A DNA stretch of 64,000 nucleotides, taken from positions 2,205,344 through 2,269,343 of the forward strand of contig JAHLMK010000008.1 in NCBI GenBank assembly GCA_019915135.1, given 5' to 3'. The translations under genes were made by a program, and so were the position numbers. The DNA is from Strobilurus pachycystidiatus (lineage: Eukaryota > Basidiomycota > Agaricomycetes > Agaricales > Physalacriaceae). Below the pieces are notes generated by a model, which made no database searches, was not told where the DNA came from, and was given only the letters and a program-made list of their open reading frames with translations. Below are positions 1-16,803 of this stretch, piece by piece; within the stretch, counting starts at the first letter, position 1; the number at the start of each line of letters is the position of its first letter.

Positions 1-1099
1 AAGGAGAGGTTGATCAGTCGTCACGAAAGGAGAAGTACAGCACACTACTGACGTCTGGGGACGAGCAGGGCCGGTTAAAGAACGAAGTGAGTTGACCTCG
101 GCTGTCAGCGTTGCCACACTGTCTCTCAATGGACCAATCGTTGCTACTTCGGTCTTGAGTTGCTCGATCTCGGCTTTGAGTGCAGTGATCTGCTCCAAGT
201 CGGATTTGAATGACTGCAGTTGGCGCTGGAGAGGCGCAATCTGACGATATAGACATCAGTAAACGCGAAGGACGAGAGTAACAGTGAATTACTGCTTCAG
301 CTATTCGCTCGTCGAGACTGAGGGAAAGTGGAGGGACAGAAGTTGGCGTAGCCGCCATGACATGCGATGATACCTCTGCAGGAGGGGACGTTCTTCGAGA
401 AGCTAGGAACTATGTCAGCAGATGCGATAACAGTGACAGGGACAACATACCGCCAGAAGCCTCAGCTTGCGGCTCTTCGGTCACTGGTTCAGGCTCTAAT
501 TGTAGGTATTAATCTATGAATGTTAGCATAGATGAATGAATGACGTACCCTCCATAATTGTTGTTTCTTTTAGGTTCATGGTCCGGCTACCCTTCCCTCG
601 CTTCTTTGGAGAATTGGAGGTTTTCGATGCGGTGCGCGCACCACCGCCGCCGACGGCCACAGGGCGCCCTACCCCTAATCGAGTCTGGGTTGCATACGCC
701 TTTGATGTTCGAGTGCGAGGTGGCAGTTGAGAAGTGGATGCATGCCCGGATGACTCGCTTTCATCGGCACTCGCAGGCTGCTGATCATCGGTGCCCTCGT
801 CGTCGTCGTGGATGATCAAGGAGCTGACTCTGCCCGTTGACCTGCTCGATCTCCTCGTTGTGGCGGACCGCACCACCGGTTGTACGGACCGAGCGCTGGC
901 TTTCCTGGAGAACAATGAGACATGGGAGATGAAAGGGATGGATGAGGGTATGCCTTTTGTCGAGGAGCAGTTCTATGAGTGCCTCAGATTTGAGATTGGC
1001 TCGGAGGCCGTGATCCTGCATGCTCGTCAGCACGTTGTGCTATCAGCGATGAGGACAAGCAGGCACCTTGCACAGACGCTGGAGATCCGCGCGCTTCAT
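1..1099 (-). CDS. SAP-domain coiled-coil protein, 3' end cut by window edge
   Basis: The gene starts at the ATG read from 1099 and runs off the left edge. After splicing the N-terminus reads MKRADLQRLCKDHGLRANLK and continues to a LIELLLDKR stretch, the two-helix SAP fold used by many chromatin proteins to bind DNA. The first intron (about 1066-1017) joins LCK to DHG. The second (about 952-905) appears to be a GC-AG intron (AAAG|GCATAC to CTCCAG). A basic, Ser-rich, disordered middle with an acidic DDDEG patch follows. A leucine heptad coiled coil is encoded at about 240-70 (LQRQLQSFKSDLEQITALKAE). No stop codon is seen before base 1. The gene is divergent from the lactate dehydrogenase gene across about 266 bases. 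A DNA- or chromatin-binding role is inferred from the SAP fold only. Confidence 0.7.
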
Positions 1100-1365
1100 G
1101 TCTTCGAGTACCCGTCTGCCAGGGACCGGCGGCAGAACATGCGGGGCCATGCAGAACGAACAGACTCGCCACACTTGGTGATGGTTAAAGAGTGCAAGAG
1201 CCACGTGACGTCGTTCAGCGGTAACAGCGCCAAACACGGCCCCGTCGGCAGCTTCCGCTTATTTGATTTGTGCCGGATCCCTTATCGGCCCGTATTTCCG
1301 CTCTCATCCCCGCTATCCAGTTAAAAGGCTGAAATTGTAATGCGGCACGGCCCCAGCCCCTCGAA

Positions 1366-3830
1366 ATGGCCATCACCCTCCAGCAAGTCTCCGAACATAA
1401 CAGCGCCGAGTATGTTCCCGGCCTTTAGCTTATATCGCTACTTAACACTTCGGCTTTGGCAGATCGTGCTGGGTTGTTATCAACGGCAAGGTCTATGATG
1501 TTACTGACTTTCTACCGGTGTGCAGCGCTGAACACCCTCCAAATCGACGATTTGTTTACATTTTGGCTCTAGGAACATCCTGGCGGTGCAAAGATCATTC
1601 TGAAGTATGCCGGAAAAGATGCGACCCTGGCGTATGAACCCATCCATCCGCCAGACGCTCTAGAGAAGAACCTTCCTCCTTCCAAGCACCTCGGTGCACT
1701 GGATGCTGCTGCGGCACAACAAATGCAGGAGGAGCGCGAGAAGAGAGTCAAGACCAAGGATGAAATTCGAGTTGAGCAAGCCCACAAGGAGAGGCCACCA
1801 CTCAATCGCCTTCTCAGCATCGCTGACATAGAGGTGCGCCCAGTAACCTTCACTTATTCCGTTCTCATCATGATTCTCTCACAGAACGTTGCGCATCGCG
1901 TATTGTCATACAAGGCCCTTGCTTACTATTCCTCAGCGGCCGATGATGGCGTTGGTAGAGATAACACATCTTTGTGTTTGTCGCGATGCTGATGTCAATG
2001 TAGCGAACGACGAAAACATGCGCTCGTTCTCAAGATTCTTCTTCAATGCACGCGTCATGAGGCCCGTTCGCGACTGTAATCCCGCAACGACGATCTTGGG
2101 GTACAAGTCATCCCTCCCCGTCTTCGTCTCTGGCGCCGCGCTGGCAAAGCTGGGGCACCCCCTTGGTACGTGTAACCATACTTTCTAGCGCCTAGCTCTC
2201 ATACGTCTCCATAGGGGAAGCCAACATCACGAAGGGTGTTGATGCCGCCTCAGTTATACAGATGGTCTCCTCAAATGCTTCCTTATCCTATGCAGAAATC
2301 GCGGCGGCGGCAAGCCCTGGACAAACACTATTTTTCCAGCTCTACAAGTAAAGTACCCATTCCTTCTCCCGTGCCCCCCCCCCCCCCCACAACCTCCTCT
2401 CCACCGACTTCCTCCCAAAACAACCCTCCTCCTCTCAACTCCTTTTCGTTGGCGCAGCTCGCTTACAGTACTTCAGAGCAAAGGACGACAAAGTTGCTGA
2501 GCAACGCGTAAAGGACGTCATTTCTTTGGGGTATAAGGCAATATTCCTAACGGTCGATGCAATCGTTGCCGGCAAACGAGAGGTGAGCCAGACTCACTTC
2601 AGTGTATAACATATCAACCTCTTACCTTTTCTCAGATTGATATCAAGAGTCCCTGGACATTGGAGATGATGGACACCGTCATTCCGACATACCATATCGA
2701 TAACGACAACTTTGAGGTAGTAGATGAGACGGGTACAGCAGGTAAAGTGAACCGTTCCAGAATTGGGGCCCAGTCGCCTCTAATATCGTAATCCAGGCGC
2801 CTTAGTAGGAGGAGACGATCAAATGATGACCTGGGAAAAGGTGCGCTAGTCTGTTCTAAGTATACACAACTACTGCATCTGACTACGTTTCTAGACCATT
2901 CCATGGCTTCGGGGTATTACCGACTTACCTATCGTCATCAAAGGTATTTGCGTCACCTTCTCTTGATTTCGTAAAGGTACTCACTCACCCTTGAATGCAG
3001 GTATACAATGCGTAGAGGTCCGTCTCGTTTATTCCGGGCTAGTTCTAGTCTCCTCATTCTCCTCAGGATGCGGTACTGGCAGCGGAGGCTGGCTGCAATG
3101 GTATACTATTGTCGAACCACGGAGGTCTGTGAATATTGCGGTGTTGTATAAGGGCTGTCATCTAAGGTTTCTTCCATAGGTCGCCAGTTGGACTAGTAGG
3201 TCTTCCTTCATGGTGCAAAGCTTACGTTTTCATGCCGTGGCCTAGTTCAATGCCACCGTTGGAAGTCCTATACAAACTTCGCCAGCAACGGCCGGACGTA
3301 TTTGACAAGTTGGAAGGTGTGCTGGGAATTTACCCCCTGTATTCCGCTCGTACTCATAACCTCTCATAGTGTATATCGATGGTGAGTGCATTCACTCGAC
3401 TGTGGCTTCTATGGACTCACGAAATGTCAGGTGGTATACGCCGTGGCACTGGTAGGCTACCGCATTGGCGTCCAGTTTCGGCGACTTGACCTCCCGTTTC
3501 TAGATGTTGTCAAAGCCCTTTGCCTTGGGGCCCGTGCCGTTGGAATGGGACGACCGTTCCTGTACGCCCAGAGTGTACGCCATACATTCATCATTTTGGC
3601 CTAAGTCTTAACCTCCTGCACAGGCCTATGGTCACGCCGGTGTAATCAAAGTCATGAGCATCATGGAGAATGAGATCGTGAGAGCCATGAAGCTTGTTGG
3701 TGCCGCGAAAGTGGAAGATCTTGTCCCCAGTATGGTACGCGCGTTGTTTCTTGACCTTTGCCTCTAATCCGATCTCAAATAACAGGTGGAGCGGGTGGAC
3801 TGGCAACCTATAGTAAAGCCCCGCCTGTAG
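1366..3830 (+). CDS. L-lactate dehydrogenase (flavocytochrome b2)
   Basis: FMN enzyme that oxidises L-lactate to pyruvate and passes electrons through a fused cytochrome b5 domain to cytochrome c. The spliced product has an N-terminal cytochrome b5 domain with the heme motif EHPGG and a following heme-ligand histidine, then an FMN-binding TIM barrel. Barrel landmarks are GHPLGEANITKG, FLTVDA near GKRE, SNHGGRQLD with the catalytic histidine, DGGIRRGTDV and GARAVGMGRP. It ends VDWQPIVKPRL. About 18 short introns split the gene, the highest density in the window. The ATG at 1366 leads straight into the b5 domain, so no clear mitochondrial presequence is visible; a cytosolic form or another 2-hydroxyacid substrate is possible. 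One intron of about 130 bases carries a run of 15 C. Confidence 0.9.
2374..2388 (+). repeat. C15 homopolymer within an intron
   Basis: Fifteen consecutive C residues lie inside a pyrimidine-rich intron of the lactate dehydrogenase gene, between the exon ending QLY and the exon beginning AKDDKVAEQ. The tract is upstream of the 3' splice site used (CTTCAG). It is the longest mononucleotide run I noticed and is prone to length polymorphism. Confidence 0.9.
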
Positions 3831-4021
3831 ACTACTTAGTTCCATGTTGACATGAATACATCGCCTGGGTCCCTCTGAGAGTCTGAAGAACGTCCTGTAG
3901 CCACGTGATCGCGACCAGTTGAATTCGAAATTCACAAGTTGAACCGTTTCGTCATTGACATCCTTGTTGACATCTACGTCAAAGCAAAGACATACTTTCC
4001 TCGGTCAACTGCTTACAAGAA

Positions 4022-6738
4022 ATGGGTTTTTGCCGACGATGTGGCGATATCGTGGTTGGCACGCGCTGCAAGTGTGGTGGGACTGCCGTTGGTGAGTTAC
4101 CCTCTCAGTCCTTGGTATTCTGCTCACGGAGGGCAGCGCCTGTTGTTGCCTGGAACCAGGGCAAAGGGCCGGATGCCTCCAATGATCCCTGGTCCCGCAC
4201 GTATGTCGCTCGAGACCCGTCCCCCACCCGTGCGGCGGCGGCGGCGCCAGCACCGACGAACACAAGTCGGACGACATCAGCACCCTCGACGTCAGAGCCC
4301 ACCAATCGCTTCCCTCGTCCCGTCTCTCGGTCCAGCACTATCTCCCAGCCGCCGATATTGGGTAACCGGATCTCAGCCCATATTGCATCCTCAACATCGC
4401 AACTAGGCCGGCCATCATCTCCCCTCAAGCAGTCTGTCGCTGCGCCGGAGGACGACATCCTTCCCTCCCCATCGCCATATGACAAGTCGCTTGCGAAAGT
4501 CTACGGAAGTGTGCTTCAGCCCTCAGAGACCTTGGCCACTCATTCTTGCGCTCTCTGTTCATCCATCTTCGCCCCTGACGCGACCATCTACCCAGACCCT
4601 ACAGCCTCCGAGGCCAGTTCTCAACGTTTCCTGTGTCGGCCATGTTTCATCTCCAATGGTGGATCCAAAGGGACATGTACGGCGTGCACCCGCCCCGTCA
4701 TCGCGCTCCAGGCCGAAGGAGGCTTTATCGAGGTGGACGGCAACCTTTGGCATAAACGTTGCTTTGCCTGCGAGAATTGCCTCAAGAACATCGGTGACGC
4801 GCCTCTGGTCGATCTGTACGGACGTCCATCTTGCAAGGACTGCTTCGATACCTGTGTGAAACGCGATCGTACACCGAAGAAGAAGGAGAGCATGAACAGC
4901 AGTCTTCCCCTCGATACTCCTGATCGTAAAAGCAGGGAGAATCCCACAATTGCAGAACTAGAGCAGCGCCTGGGCATCAAGAGCCGCGAATCGAGTCCCT
5001 CGATGGAGGCGGCCGACGTGAAACCCAGTCCTGGACGAATGTCCGGTGCTTTCCCCTCATACAACTCTCCGACCTCTTCCCCTTCTACGAGAACGTCTCT
5101 ACCCAAGAGATCGCTCACTTCCCTCACCGAGCCGCCAAGCCCCAGTCCTTCGAGTCGAGGAAAGTATGAGCGGTTCAAACCATCGAACATGAGTCGTCGT
5201 AGCGTTGACTTGACAGCTACGGCGCGCTCCCCCATTGGTTCTCCAGCAACCACTCCTCAGAAGGAGAAAAAGCTCATTCATAGAATGTCTAGTCCTGCAT
5301 CCTCTCCTGGGCTTTCTCCATCTCCCGTGTCTACCAGTCCTGCAGAACAATCACCACCTACACCAGAACTTATCTCCGATTTCTCTGATACAGCTACCGT
5401 ATCATCGTGTGCTCTAGACTCACCAAGCGTTGGTCCTCTTGATGCTTATACGGCGAAGGCTCGTATCGCTGAATCTGTAACTGATAGCGTATCTTCTTTG
5501 GACTTGGAAGAGACGATCCAAAAACCATCGCCGCAACTTTTGGTACAGCAGCCTTTGTCCCAGAGCACTTGCTGCGCTAAATGCCATACGCGTCTATTCT
5601 CCGTCTCCGGTGGTGGGCGATATGTCACGGTCCCTACAGACGACGGCGTTTTGGAACACTTCCATTCAAGTTGCTTCAATTGCGCGGTCTGTGGGCTACC
5701 GTTCAAAGAGGTCGCGCAGGGACAGGCAATCTTTGTGAAAGGTCAGGTCGGACCATCGCACCTGGAGGTAAGCAATCTCCATGTGCCTCGCAGGGAATAT
5801 TCTAAATACCACTCTTGTAGTGCGCCCCTCCCAAGCGTGCAAGTATGAGTTCGATACCAAGCTCGCCAAGTCGCACATCACCAGTGTATAGTCCGAGGCC
5901 ATCTGCAAGTACTCCAGCGCCCGTCGTCTCGCCGACCCGCAGGTCCCCTGCACCCACTCCCAGGGCACCAGCGTCCCCGACGACTGTATCCTCAAGATAC
6001 CAGCGTCCTTCCATTACAACTACTGTCGTCCCTCGCTTTGGAGGATCTTCTGCCTGTCCTGGGTGCCACCAGAGTGTGTCGCCCATGGAAAGAGGAGTGG
6101 TGCCCGGGCCTCAATCCACACGCTGGCACGCGTCGTGCCTTGTTTGCGGTGGCAAACAACCTACGTCTGCTTTTCCGCGAGGACGCCCTGCAAGGAGGCC
6201 TGACGAGCCAGGGTGTGGGAAGCGATTGGACAGTGCTGCAAAAACAGATGGAGATGGTGGCATATGGTGCCGCGAGTGCCTTGTAAATTTCGTCCTCTTC
6301 TTGAGCAGGCATGTGCAACTTCTGACATTTATCTCTCAGCTGTTGTTGTCGAACTGTGCCTCACCGCCACCACAACACTCTCCGACGCGATCACCATTGG
6401 TGCCGAATTTCTCTGGCATGCAACCACAACTTACTGGTACGACGACGATTGCGAGACAGTTCACTGGTATGGGATCGGGAGACAGTTCACTGCTGAGGCA
6501 AATGACTGGTGGTGGTGCGAACTCGATGAGGAGCGTGAGCCCTACCAAGCACTTTGGGGATGGTGCTTTGTTGAGGCAGCTGACGGGCGGAGGAACAAGC
6601 TCAACAAGAGCTACAAGCCCGACCAAGCAATTGAGCCTTCGACCTAGACCTAAGAGCGTGATTGGATCGAGGTCGAAGAGTATCGATGAGGGCCGTGGAA
6701 TGTTCTTGGTTCGTCAACTGACAGGGGGTAAGAATTGA
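4022..6738 (+). CDS. Three-LIM-domain protein with C-terminal RQxTG repeats
   Basis: Likely scaffold protein; LIM zinc fingers bind proteins at the cytoskeleton or cell cortex. The N-terminus MGFCRRCGDIVVGTRCKCGG carries two CxxC/CxC pairs. A Ser/Pro-rich linker follows. LIM 1 is encoded at about 4545-4860 (CALC...CRPC...CTAC...HKRCFACENC...CKDC). LIM 2 is at about 5570-5780 (CCAKC...HSSCFNCAVC) and LIM 3 at about 6050-6280 (CPGC...HASCLVC...CGK...WCREC). Introns lie near 4090-4130, 5769-5819 and 6284-6340. The linkers hold many SP/TP sites, suggesting kinase control. The last 105 residues contain five copies of a [PR]Q[LFM]TG motif, two of them near SPTK. The arrangement recalls fungal paxillin-like proteins, but I cannot assign an orthologue. 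The start is the first ATG in front of the cysteine motif. Confidence 0.85.
6418..6735 (+). repeat. Protein-level RQxTG repeat block
   Basis: In the 3' end of the LIM gene the reading frame gives PQLTG, RQFTG, RQMTG, RQLTG and RQLTG. The last copy ends two residues before the stop. Copies 3-5 share a hydrophobic LL/LV lead-in and two or three trailing glycines. This is a repeated short linear motif rather than a DNA tandem repeat. Confidence 0.8.
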
Positions 6739-7313
6739 ACGACTTGGAGGACTTTTTCTGTTTTGACGCGCAAGTGAAATTTTGATGTATTTATCTATTA
6801 TTGTAGAGGAGACATGTTGGACGCGTTTATTCATCGATATATGATTCAAGTCTTATCACAAGATAGATAGATTGGGTCCTGACTGAATGCTAAGATGATA
6901 AGCATGATACAGACGTTCCTGAAACAAAGTTCTGATGTCAGAGATGCGGACGTTGCGGAACTGTAACCGTCGTCATGGAACATTGAAGATCTTGTTCCTC
7001 ACCCTGTGCTCACCGCTGGTGATCAACCATGGGCTTACCGGGGCCCTTTCCTTTCCTTTCCTCGTTCTGAGCTTCAGTGCAGGCCGCCGACTCGGTTTTC
7101 ACCCCTACTCTTTCGGTTCTGTGTTCATCTGCTCCTGGAGTCGCTGGTCGGTTGCAGAATAGAGAGGTCTCACACCCGCTGGCAATTCATTTTCGAACAC
7201 ACACCTTCTCCTGCGAATGACCAGACACCCGTGCCGTACAGATAGGCCACAAAGTTCTTGGACCGTGGATCGCTTTCGCGCCACCTACGCGCGCGGTGGA
7301 TTTGGGGGCTCAA
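6739..7313. other. Intergenic: LIM 3' end and upstream region of the seven-helix gene
   Basis: No convincing coding exon is visible. A pyrimidine stretch with repeated CTTTC units lies near 7045-7062. The first part is AT-rich and looks like the 3' UTR of the LIM gene. Confidence 0.5.
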
Positions 7314-9939
7314 ATGATCCGACGGGCTACTCTGTCTCTGAGTAGTGACAGTGCGGTGCGCATCAAGGTAGCCACTACCGATCCCTGCGAAACTAAGCCT
7401 CTTGCAGATCGAGACTATTCTCGAAGACATACCGTTCTTCAGTGTCGGAATCATGACTTTCGCCATTGCCACTTTCCTTCTCGTCATGAAGCGGATAACC
7501 CGGTACGCACAAAGTCTCAAGCAAATCAGTGTATCTTCATTCACTCACTACGCGCAAAGGGTTACCCTCTGTTTGCACTTCTCGGCACTACTGGCATTTG
7601 CTGCCGCTATCTTCGACCTCAGTCAGTTTCTCGCGCGTGGTTTTACCCAAGTATCCGCTGGAGTCGGTATGGACGCTGTACGAGGGCTCATTAATACGAG
7701 AGAGGTGCTCTTGTCCCTTTCCTTAGGTATACGTCCCGCAATCCTTGCGAGTTTCTCTATGTACTGACAGATCAATGAAGGTCTCCGCTATCTGTTCTTC
7801 TGGGCTTTCGTCTCGCAGCCGCCATCAAACCGACCCCAGCCCACAGCCGGGCGGCGCCCATCTCTACATAGTAACAGCTGGCAGCGATGGGGGTACCTTG
7901 GGTGGCTCCTCCAATGGCTGACCGGTCTTTCGTCGGTCACCATCCCAATCCTCCAGATAATCTGGCGAATTGCACAGAGGTCATTCGGGGTCGTCTACTT
8001 GGTTGAGTCCACGATGGAAATCGTGATCTCGGCGTTGTTCATTCTCAAACTCTTTCTGAACGTGTATCTAACCACAGAACGCCCTCGGTGGCGGGTATTT
8101 GCTTCGTATCTTGCGCCCCTTGCAGCTCTAGGAATTGGTTTGGGTGTGGGCGTTGGCCAGATCATATACTGTGAGTTGAATCCTGACGATGTACTTCCAA
8201 GCTCTTTGTTGACTGTCCTGCCTTAGTTGACTTTGCCGACACGACTCTGGGTCATTTCCTACAGGCCATAGAGCTGTACATCATGATTGTCTATGTCCTT
8301 ATAATGGCGTACTTACCAGGACCGCGACCTCCGCGACCTGCGAGAAGTCCACCGACGACCGTGCAGTTGGGACGTGGGGAGAAGGGAGATTATGGTTTTC
8401 CAAATCCCATGTCCCCTGCATCAGTGCCACCGCTACCAGACGCCGGTAACCCCGAAATCACTATTGTCTCCCGGGATACCCAGAAATTCGAACCACCCAA
8501 TCCCATTCAATTTCCTAGGCCGCCCAGCTTAGTCAAGTCGGCAGATGTCGACTTGGAAAGTGGCATCTATACCAGGAACGAAGCCAATACAACGGACCGA
8601 AATCTCGATGAAGGTCGTCTAGACACTGTCGCGTCTTCTTCCCTGGCGGAACCGCGACCTGGGCCATCGGGACGCAGCGCAACCGTCTCGTTCAGCTCTT
8701 ATTACTACATGCCGAATCGAACCTCGGACATTCCCACACCGTCCTTCAGTCGACCTGCCAATGATTCTCCCGTCTATGGGCTGAACGGTATCATCAATGC
8801 CATTGGTGACAAGTTGCGTCCAGATTCGGGGGTGTCCTTCCAGCGCACGGAAGAGACTGCGCGCAGTAGCCAGACTTCTTTCAGTGAACTTTTGCGTCAG
8901 CAGAGCGAACTGGATAAAAGTATTGCTGCCCTGCGCCTCTTCTCTCCTCAGCCTTCCACGTTGTCTTTCGTGGTGCCGCCGGAGCCAGTCCCAGAACCCG
9001 AGCCAGTGCCACGATTCGAGCTGGTGCCAGAACCCTCTGACCAATCTTCCAAGTACCCAGTCAGCATGGCACCTAGCTCATCCAGCGGAGTCAAGGCGGA
9101 CTCGTTATCTGTACCTAGCGAATTTTCGCTGAGTATCTTTCCGGAGCCTCCGGCGGTGGACAGAGCGCCTTCTCCACCTACAGAAATCAGAGTGGAGGAA
9201 CCTCTGTCTCGGTCAATTCCAAGTGATATACGGACAACTGGACAAGATAGTTTGTTCGGGGAGATTTCCTTCGTTCCTCATTCTCCCAGATATCCTCCCG
9301 GCCACGAGCGAAATGATTCTGGTGGCACACAGTATGATGTGACATCGTTTATTGGAGGTGAATTCACTGTTTATTCGCACTTTCGTCATAGCTCAACCGT
9401 CGTTAGATCTCACTGACCCAGTTTTGCGGGAACGTCGACCGTCGGATGTTTTTAGAGGCCAGGCCGATTTGAGTGATGTCGAATCCGGGGACGAAAGCCC
9501 AGTGATTGCCAGTGCGATCTTGGCTTCAACGCGTGCTGTTGTGGGCTCCGCCATGCCTACTCTGACTGAAATGCCTGCGAGAGAAACATCGGGAGTCATA
9601 GCCAAGAAAACATCGACTCAGAGTCTCAGGCCTTTCCTTCTAGGAAACGTCACGTCTCCTCCTGCCATTTCATCACCGCTTTCTGGCGTCCCGCTCTCTA
9701 CACCTTATATCTCACGGAATTCACCCATTGGTCCTCGGCGGCCAATACCGGGTAGGACAATCCCTTCGGGGACATATCGCCATCGCCTGAAGATTAGTGG
9801 TCCTAGGGCTACCTCCGTAGATTTGGACGCGCCGGGCTTTCTGGAACGACCGCGTCCACCTCCTCTAATATCCGCGCAACCAACCCCCGATGATTCAAAT
9901 GTTAGAGGCGCGTCGGAAAGCACGTCTGAACAGTTCTGA
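7314..9939 (+). CDS. Seven-transmembrane protein with long Ser/Pro-rich cytoplasmic tail
   Basis: Family not recognised. The ATG at 7314 gives a short N-terminus (MIRRATLSLSSDSAVRIK), joined across an intron (7368-7407) to IETILEDIPFF. Seven hydrophobic segments follow: FSVGIMTFAIATFLLVM, LCLHFSALLAFAAAIFDL, LLSLSLGLRYLFFWAF, GWLLQWLTGLSSVTIPIL, VVYLVESTMEIVISALFIL, ASYLAPLAALGIGLGVGVG and ELYIMIVYVLIMAYL. Basic loops after helices 1, 3 and 5 and an acidic loop before helix 7 fit an N-out, C-in topology. The tail of about 500 residues is disordered and rich in Ser and Pro, with a PEPVPEPEPVP stretch. Introns lie near 7727-7779, 8171-8226 and 9358-9394. The layout resembles a G-protein-coupled receptor, but no family motif is visible. 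Confidence 0.75.
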
Positions 9940-10203
9940 GAGTGTAACTTTATCTTTGTTATCTATTCGTTTACTGTAACGCCTGTAGAAAAGCAATTGT
10001 ACTCTATACATTACACAGTATGCCTGGCCCTGTGTATGCTATGTGCTTAACGTTGAGTAGGCAGCCCAAGATGAATGATTATGCATTTATGTTCAACGGC
10101 TCAGTGAGTGTCGCAGTGGGCCCTGGCAGTTGATAGAGACTGACGTCACCAACGTGGGGCAAGAGTGCGATCGAAACGAAGTAGCTGCTTGCCTTTCTCC
10201 ATC

Positions 10204-11049
10204 ATGTCGCAATTTCCAGACTATTACAGGCTTCTGGGAATATCCTCCACTGCGACTCACGATGAAGTCCGTCAGGCCTATAAACGAGAGTCTTTACGGT
10301 CCGTCAAATTACGCTAAGGGATCGTGGCTATTGCTCAAGTCAAACAGAACTCACCCCGACCGACAGTCCAACGTGTCGCCGGCGGAGAAGAAGCAAGCAA
10401 CGGAAAAGTTCCAGGTGTGTATTCATCTGCTACTTGTGTCTTCTTGCTGACCCCCACGACCAGGCCGTTGCAGACGCTTATTATGTGCTTTCGGATCCAA
10501 CCCGGCGCAGAGAGTATGATGCGCTTTACGCATCAAGAGCATCCAAGGAGTCAACCTCAGACCCTTCCTCTTCTTCTTCGTTCTTCTCCCAATTTGCTGG
10601 GATGTTCAGTGGAGGAGCCGGCGGCGGCGGCGAAGGCCCTCCACCGCAACAACCGAATCCAGAAGGAGTCTTTGCAGATGTGTTTGAGGAGGTCAGTTTG
10701 TTCAGCCGGGAAGAAACTTGGGGCCTCACCATCTTCCAAACAGCTGTTACGTCCGGAAGTCGAGAAGCGTATTCCATGGTGGACATATGCAGGCGCAGTA
10801 TCTGGTGGCGGCTTGGGATTCATCGTTGCCAATCTACCGGGAATGATGCTTGGTGCCCTTGCTGGCAACCGCTTGGGCGCTATTCGTGATGCCAAGGGTA
10901 AGAGCGTCGCCGCCGTCTTCAACGACCTTGCCGGTGATCAGAAAGCGGAGGTGCGTGAACATGAATTTTTGCGCTTCGCTAACTTATCAAACGAACCTTG
11001 ATAGGTTCTACGGGCGTTAGCCATGAAAGTCCTGGGGTCGGCCTTTTGA
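10204..11049 (+). CDS. Membrane-anchored J-domain (Hsp40) protein
   Basis: Hsp70 co-chaperone. The J domain fills the first 70 or so residues: DYYRLLGISSTATHDEVRQAYK, then the catalytic HPD in RTHPDRQ, then AVADAYYVLSDPTRRREYDAL. HPD stimulates Hsp70 ATP hydrolysis. A Ser- and Gly-rich linker follows (FSQFAGMFSGGAGGGGEGP). After that comes a glycine-zipper membrane segment, YAGAVSGGGLGFIVANLPGM with MLGALAGNRLG. The C-terminus is VLRALAMKVLGSAF. There are four introns, near 10306-10350, 10413-10463, 10690-10740 and 10951-11004. Many fungi have a similar short J-protein with a glycine-rich hydrophobic C-terminus, probably on the ER or mitochondrial membrane; the organelle is not shown here. 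It converges on the INO80 gene with about 208 bases between stops. Confidence 0.88.
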
Positions 11050-11257
11050 TTGACTAGGATCACGGTAATTTGGGAACATTGCGCTCTGTACACTATGTAT
11101 ATTACCTTACCTTCTGACTCTATGTACTAAGTATCTATCTGTCCAAATTAATACATCAACGAGGCAGTCCATTTTTTCGCGCTCAGATTTGCAAAGATGG
11201 CGACGCAGCCTCCCTCCTTCAAAGATACACATTATGATATACGGAGTACAATATGAG

Positions 11258-16803
<5,546 letters not shown>

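Noticed and set aside
4022..5848. The LIM gene ending at 5848 as one exon of 608 codons.
   Set aside because: An intron at about 5769-5819 joins LIM 2 to a third LIM domain and the repeat tail, ending at 6738.
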